Made by a program: the position numbers and the translations under genes
DNA from: Synergistaceae bacterium
Lineage (GTDB): Bacteria > Synergistota > Synergistia > Synergistales > Aminobacteriaceae
Length of the DNA stretch: 16,546 bases
Direction of reading: 5' to 3'
Assembly (NCBI GenBank): GCA_017475805.1
Contig: JAFVEW010000111.1
Location: 1 to 16,546, forward strand
Part shown: one piece after another, positions 13,428-16,546 of the stretch
Numbering within the stretch: position 1 is the first letter of the stretch
Layout of the letters: the number at the start of each line of letters is the position of its first letter
Notes under the pieces: generated by a model
Database searches by the model: none
The model's input: the letters and a program-made list of their open reading frames with translations, nothing else
What the model was told of the DNA's origin: nothing

Positions 13428-15848
13428 ATGTTAAGATCATTGATGACAGCAGTAACGGGTGTTCGTGCTCATCAGACCATGCTCGACGTTACAGGCAACA
13501 ACATAGCAAACGCAAACACAACAGGATTCAAAAAAGACGCAACAATTTTCGCCGACTTAATGTATCAGGCGAATAAATACGCTTCGGGCGCAGGCGACTC
13601 TCGCGGCGGTATCAACCCTGCTCAAGTCGGTTTAGGCGTCAGCGTATCGGCAATCGAAACTATACACACTCAAGGCTCAGGCTCATTCACCGGCAACCCG
13701 TCGGACATGATGATTCAAGATAAAGGCTTCTTTGTTTACAAAGACGGAAATTCACAGCTTTTCAGCCGTTCGGGCGCATTAGTCCTTGACGGCAACAGCG
13801 ACATGGTTTTATCAGGTCAAGGCTATCAGCTTCAGGGTTATAAGATGGAAGAAACTCCGCTTGAAGGCTATCAGCAGGCGGCAGACCTTTCGACAGTCAA
13901 TATTCCGTTAGGTCAAAAAATTGACGCAAAAGCTACAACAAGAGTAGATTATCAATGCAACCTTGACAGCAGAAGCAGCGCGTATCTTTCTTACGGTTTC
14001 GCGGACTTACCTTTCAATGCCGTCGCTGGCTGGAATGGAAACCCGACGGGTACAGCAAAGATAACCATGGACGGCAATGAATACGATATGAGCTTTTTAA
14101 CGGATTTTAACGCTACAGCCAACGCTGACACGAGCGGAGTAAATTATTTGAACATTACTATTGCGAACGGCGATAGTGAGACTCAAGTTACTTTCGATAT
14201 GGTCGATGTGGACTCTGCAACGGGACTTCCTAAGTTAGCTTTACCTAAGCTCAATGCAGGAACGGCTATAACGGGTTCGCAAACCGCAGGAACAAATAAT
14301 TTTGTAGGCTGGCTCTCGCCGAGCATGACTTTTGTAAGCGATCCAACCACTGTAGCGGCGGGAACCTCGCAGGATGTTTTGAATCAATACATTCCCGTTT
14401 ATCAATTCCCTGGACAAGTGCCTCCGACTTATTTTGCTGCGCAGTATGATGACACTACAGGTACGTTAAAACTTCGCAATGTTGACTTTACTGCTGCTGA
14501 TCCTACAAATCCTGTCCTTGATATTAACTCTACGAATATCAAAGCAAATCCGACGCTTTTCACATATAATATTAAAGACAATATGAACTATACAGGTTTT
14601 CAGCTTTCAGGAGCTTTGACACTTCCGGGAGCGACTGAGCAGACGAATGTTTCATATAGTTTTATTGCAGAATTTGACGAGAGTGTCAGCGTCGAGGACG
14701 GATTAAGTTCAGAACTTGCGAAAATGTCCTCGCGCGTGTCCCTTTGGTATTACGGTTTAAGCAATGCCGATAATGGTGTTGCTGACGCAGTGCCTTCGAT
14801 GCACAAATTGGACGCTACGGTTTACTTCAATGCAGACGGAACTTTTGACAGCGTTGAATGGAACGATGTCGATAATAATAACGCTCCGTTAGGTTACAGA
14901 ATCGTTGATGATGCTACACTTGGCGCGGCAAACTTTAGAATTAACGTCGGTCAGTCAAGCCAAGCCTCAAGCAAAACGGATACGTTAGTCTTCCAGCAGG
15001 CTCAGAACTTGGACAATCCTGCGAGCAAATGGGACACTCAAGGCACCGTTTATCAGGGCGGCTATCACGCAACGAAGATGACGATTTACGATGACAACGG
15101 CAAAGATCACACTCTCGAAGTTTCATTCAAGAAAATCACAGAAAACCGCTGGCGTTGGGAAGCATTCATAGTTGAACAAGATTCCTCTGGCGCAGACATA
15201 ATGTCAAATATTATTCCTAACCCAAGTTCAGGAGAAATTGAATTTGACGGCTCAGGCCGAATCAGCAACGCCGTTACAAGTAACGAAGACAGGCGCGGCG
15301 ACGGCAATGACAGATACCCGAACGCTGAAGTCGAAATCAATATTCCGTTCAGCCTTAACGGCCAGCCTAACAGCACCGTAACTTTGAACTTCGGTGGCGG
15401 AGTCGGCAGCGGCGGCAGTGCTCTTGAGGGTGTTACACAGTTTGCTTCTGAAACAACGACAAAGCCGATTTATCAGGACGGCTACACGATGGGAATTTTG
15501 AAGAGTTATTCTGTAGCAGTTGATGGAACAATTACAGGTTCATATGACAACGGCGTAAACATTCCGCTTTACCGCGTGGCTCTTGCTACTTTCGCAAACG
15601 AACAAGGACTCGAAAAGGTCGGCAACACAATGTTCAAAGCGTCAGTAAACTCCGGCAATCCTAATATTGACGGCGCGACTACAAACGGTAAAGGTTCAAT
15701 AATGTCGCAATATGTCGAGATGTCGAACGTCGATTTAACAGAAGAATTTACTCACTTGATAATCGCTCAAAGAGGTTTCCAAGCAAACGCTCGAACGGTT
15801 ACAGTCAGCGATCAGATTCTTGAAGAAGTCGTGAACTTAAAGAGATAA
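13428..15848 (+). CDS. flgE: FlgE, flagellar hook protein (large form, predicted crosslinked)
   Basis: FlgE polymerises into the hook, the universal joint between rod and filament. Both ends are canonical: the N-terminal rod-type helix and motif (LRSLMTAVTGVRAHQTMLDVTGNNIANANTTGFKK, 2-36) and the C-terminal D0 helix (MSNVDLTEEFTHLIIAQRGFQANARTVTVSDQILEEVVNL). At 806 aa it is about twice the ~400 aa of enterobacterial FlgE; the extra length is in the central surface domains (about 190-640). The whole protein contains one cysteine, C177 in VDYQCNLD, with K164 exactly 13 residues before it and N178 next to it. That matches the Lys-Cys-Asn arrangement reported for lysinoalanine crosslinking of Treponema hooks. 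The gene ends the operon and is followed by a strong terminator. Confidence 0.95.
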   Translation: MLRSLMTAVTGVRAHQTMLDVTGNNIANANTTGFKKDATIFADLMYQANKYASGAGDSRGGINPAQVGLGVSVSAIETIHTQGSGSFTGNPSDMMIQDKGFFVYKDGNSQLFSRSGALVLDGNSDMVLSGQGYQLQGYKMEETPLEGYQQAADLSTVNIPLGQKIDAKATTRVDYQCNLDSRSSAYLSYGFADLPFNAVAGWNGNPTGTAKITMDGNEYDMSFLTDFNATANADTSGVNYLNITIANGDSETQVTFDMVDVDSATGLPKLALPKLNAGTAITGSQTAGTNNFVGWLSPSMTFVSDPTTVAAGTSQDVLNQYIPVYQFPGQVPPTYFAAQYDDTTGTLKLRNVDFTAADPTNPVLDINSTNIKANPTLFTYNIKDNMNYTGFQLSGALTLPGATEQTNVSYSFIAEFDESVSVEDGLSSELAKMSSRVSLWYYGLSNADNGVADAVPSMHKLDATVYFNADGTFDSVEWNDVDNNNAPLGYRIVDDATLGAANFRINVGQSSQASSKTDTLVFQQAQNLDNPASKWDTQGTVYQGGYHATKMTIYDDNGKDHTLEVSFKKITENRWRWEAFIVEQDSSGADIMSNIIPNPSSGEIEFDGSGRISNAVTSNEDRRGDGNDRYPNAEVEINIPFSLNGQPNSTVTLNFGGGVGSGGSALEGVTQFASETTTKPIYQDGYTMGILKSYSVAVDGTITGSYDNGVNIPLYRVALATFANEQGLEKVGNTMFKASVNSGNPNIDGATTNGKGSIMSQYVEMSNVDLTEEFTHLIIAQRGFQANARTVTVSDQILEEVVNLKR

Positions 15849-15872
15849 TGAATTAGATTTAGAATAAATAGA

Positions 15873-15904
15873 GCCCCTTGTCGAAAACGGCAGGGGCATT
15901 TTTT
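15873..15904 (+). terminator. Intrinsic terminator after flgE
   Basis: GCCCCT (15873-15878) pairs with AGGGGC (15892-15897). Inside this stem, after one bulged T, GTCG pairs with CGGC (one T-G wobble), leaving an AAAA loop. The hairpin is followed by ATTTTTT (15898-15904). It begins 24 nt after the flgE stop and marks the end of the flagellar transcript. The convergent tspO gene ends 7 nt beyond it. In the - direction the hairpin is followed only by a broken T tract, so it is weaker there. Confidence 0.9.
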
Positions 15905-15910
15905 GTTAAT

Positions 15911-16378
15911 TTAATTAAGAATCCAAACTGAAAAATTTAAGTATGAGGCAAACAATAGCCATAGCCAATATGGAATTTGCAAATAAGCAGCAAGTTTGTC
16001 AACTTTTAGAAACGCAAAAAACATCATAGTTACACACATAACAAGCACTATTATCCATAAGAATGCTGCACCAAATAATTTGAACGAAAAAAATAAAAAG
16101 CACCAGCCGAAGTTAAAAAATAACTGAATTAAAAAAAGTCCTAATGCTCTTGTTCGTTCTTTTGAGGAAGGTGTGATAAAAATTTTGGCAGCTCCATAAC
16201 CCATAAGTGCATATAAAATAGTCCATACAACAGGAAAAATAACAGGCGGAGGCGATAACAAAGGTTTAACAGTCTCGGCACTGTAAAGCCGCACACCACT
16301 CCGAGTCAAAATTCCTGCGGTAATCCCTACCGCTTCAGACAAAAAAATCCAGAAAGCAAAAATTTTCAAGTTTTTCAT
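15911..16378 (-). CDS. tspO: TspO/MBR-family membrane protein (tryptophan-rich sensory protein)
   Basis: From the ATG at 16378 the protein is 155 aa, the normal TspO length; a GTG four codons upstream (16390) would give 159. Five membrane helices are visible. TspO landmarks are the PPPVIFPVVWTILYALMGYGA loop and helix (about 43-63), NFGWCFLFF in helix 3, and the aromatic C-terminus IPYWLWLLFASYLNFSVW. The family binds porphyrins and related ligands and has been linked to tetrapyrrole and stress control in bacteria; no specific role follows from context. No Shine-Dalgarno sequence precedes either start. An intrinsic terminator of the upstream gene lies only 5 nt before the GTG, leaving no room for a separate promoter between them. 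Confidence 0.88.
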   Translation of the reverse strand: MKNLKIFAFWIFLSEAVGITAGILTRSGVRLYSAETVKPLLSPPPVIFPVVWTILYALMGYGAAKIFITPSSKERTRALGLFLIQLFFNFGWCFLFFSFKLFGAAFLWIIVLVMCVTMMFFAFLKVDKLAAYLQIPYWLWLLFASYLNFSVWILN

Positions 16379-16394
16379 ATTCAAGCGCACGGTT

Positions 16395-16432
16395 AAAAAA
16401 ATGCAGGAAGACTCACGTTAAGCACTTCCTGC
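16395..16432 (-). terminator. Intrinsic terminator between the sugar permease and tspO
   Basis: Read on the - strand, GCAGGAAG (16432-16425) pairs perfectly with CTTCCTGC (16410-16403) around a 14-nt loop, followed by A and seven Ts (16401-16395). It begins 15 nt after the permease stop. It lies immediately upstream of tspO, so it separates the transporter transcript from tspO or acts as a partial (attenuating) terminator. Confidence 0.82.
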
Positions 16433-16446
16433 AAACAAATTCAGAT

Positions 16447-16546
16447 TTATTTTCTGCGATATTTCGTTAAGTCTATTGCAACTGCGACCGCGATGATAAC
16501 GCCTTTGATAACCTGCTGCCACATCGGCGATACGTTTATAAACTGA
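16447..16546 (-). CDS. mglC: Sugar ABC transporter permease, MglC-like, partial (C-terminus only)
   Basis: The last 32 codons and the stop (TAA at 16449-16447) of a - strand gene entering from beyond the window. The residues FINVSPMWQQVIKGVIIAVA followed by VAIDLTKYRRK match the C-terminal end of galactose/methyl-galactoside (MglC) and ribose-type (RbsC) ABC permeases: an amphipathic WQQVIKG segment, the last membrane helix, then D-x-x-K-Y and a basic tail. The K-Y-R-R-K ending is closer to MglC than RbsC as I remember them. This protein would be the inner-membrane channel of a CUT2-type monosaccharide importer. The rest of the transporter operon would lie outside the window. Confidence 0.72.
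   Translation of the reverse strand, partial: QFINVSPMWQQVIKGVIIAVAVAIDLTKYRRK

Overview
The window is a flagellar basal-body/hook operon on the + strand (about 2.4-15.9 kb) with unrelated - strand genes at both ends. Three things point to a diderm, motile bacterium with AT-leaning DNA: a fliE-fliF-fliG-fliH-fliI-fliJ-(muramidase)-(MotE/FlbB-like)-fliK-flgD-flgE order, a collar/MotE-like membrane protein between fliJ and fliK, and a hook protein with a spirochete-type Lys/Cys-Asn pair. My best guess is Synergistota, with Spirochaetota as the alternative. This rests on gene order and family resemblance only, since no rRNA or other phylogenetic marker is present.

Left flank (1-2242, - strand): an exported coiled-coil/DUF4139 protein is followed after 9 nt by a membrane protein with a PAS-like domain that runs off the window edge. 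The two genes look like one operon. A 174-nt AT-rich intergenic region separates them from the flagellar operon and holds overlapping -10-like sequences on both strands. A 20-codon ORF with a good ribosome binding site sits just upstream of fliE.

Flagellar operon (about 2.4-15.9 kb, + strand): FliE (rod adaptor), FliF (MS ring), FliG (rotor/switch; all five torque-related charged positions kept) and the export ATPase group FliH, FliI and FliJ. They are followed by a lytic transglycosylase without a signal peptide, a MotE/FlbB-like anchored coiled-coil protein, a PAP2 membrane phosphatase, FliK (hook-length control), a short FlgD (hook cap) and a very large FlgE (806 aa). A complete RelB/DinJ-RelE/ParE-type toxin-antitoxin pair is inserted between fliI and fliJ. 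Spacers are short, several genes overlap or nearly touch, and a clear intrinsic terminator follows flgE. flgB/flgC are not upstream of fliE, and motAB/fliL/fliM/fliN do not follow flgE.

Right flank (15911-16546, - strand): a TspO/MBR-family membrane protein is preceded, only a few bases from its start, by an intrinsic terminator. That terminator belongs to the end of a sugar ABC-transporter permease (MglC-like), of which only the last 32 residues are in the window.

The most notable observation is in FlgE. Its only cysteine (C177, followed by N178) lies 13 residues after K164. This is the spacing and near-identical numbering of the lysinoalanine crosslink reported in Treponema hooks, and it suggests a covalently crosslinked hook. 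Secondary points of interest are the toxin-antitoxin insertion, the embedded PAP2 phosphatase, several genes without a Shine-Dalgarno sequence that start with the same AATCATG context, and the terminator immediately ahead of tspO.
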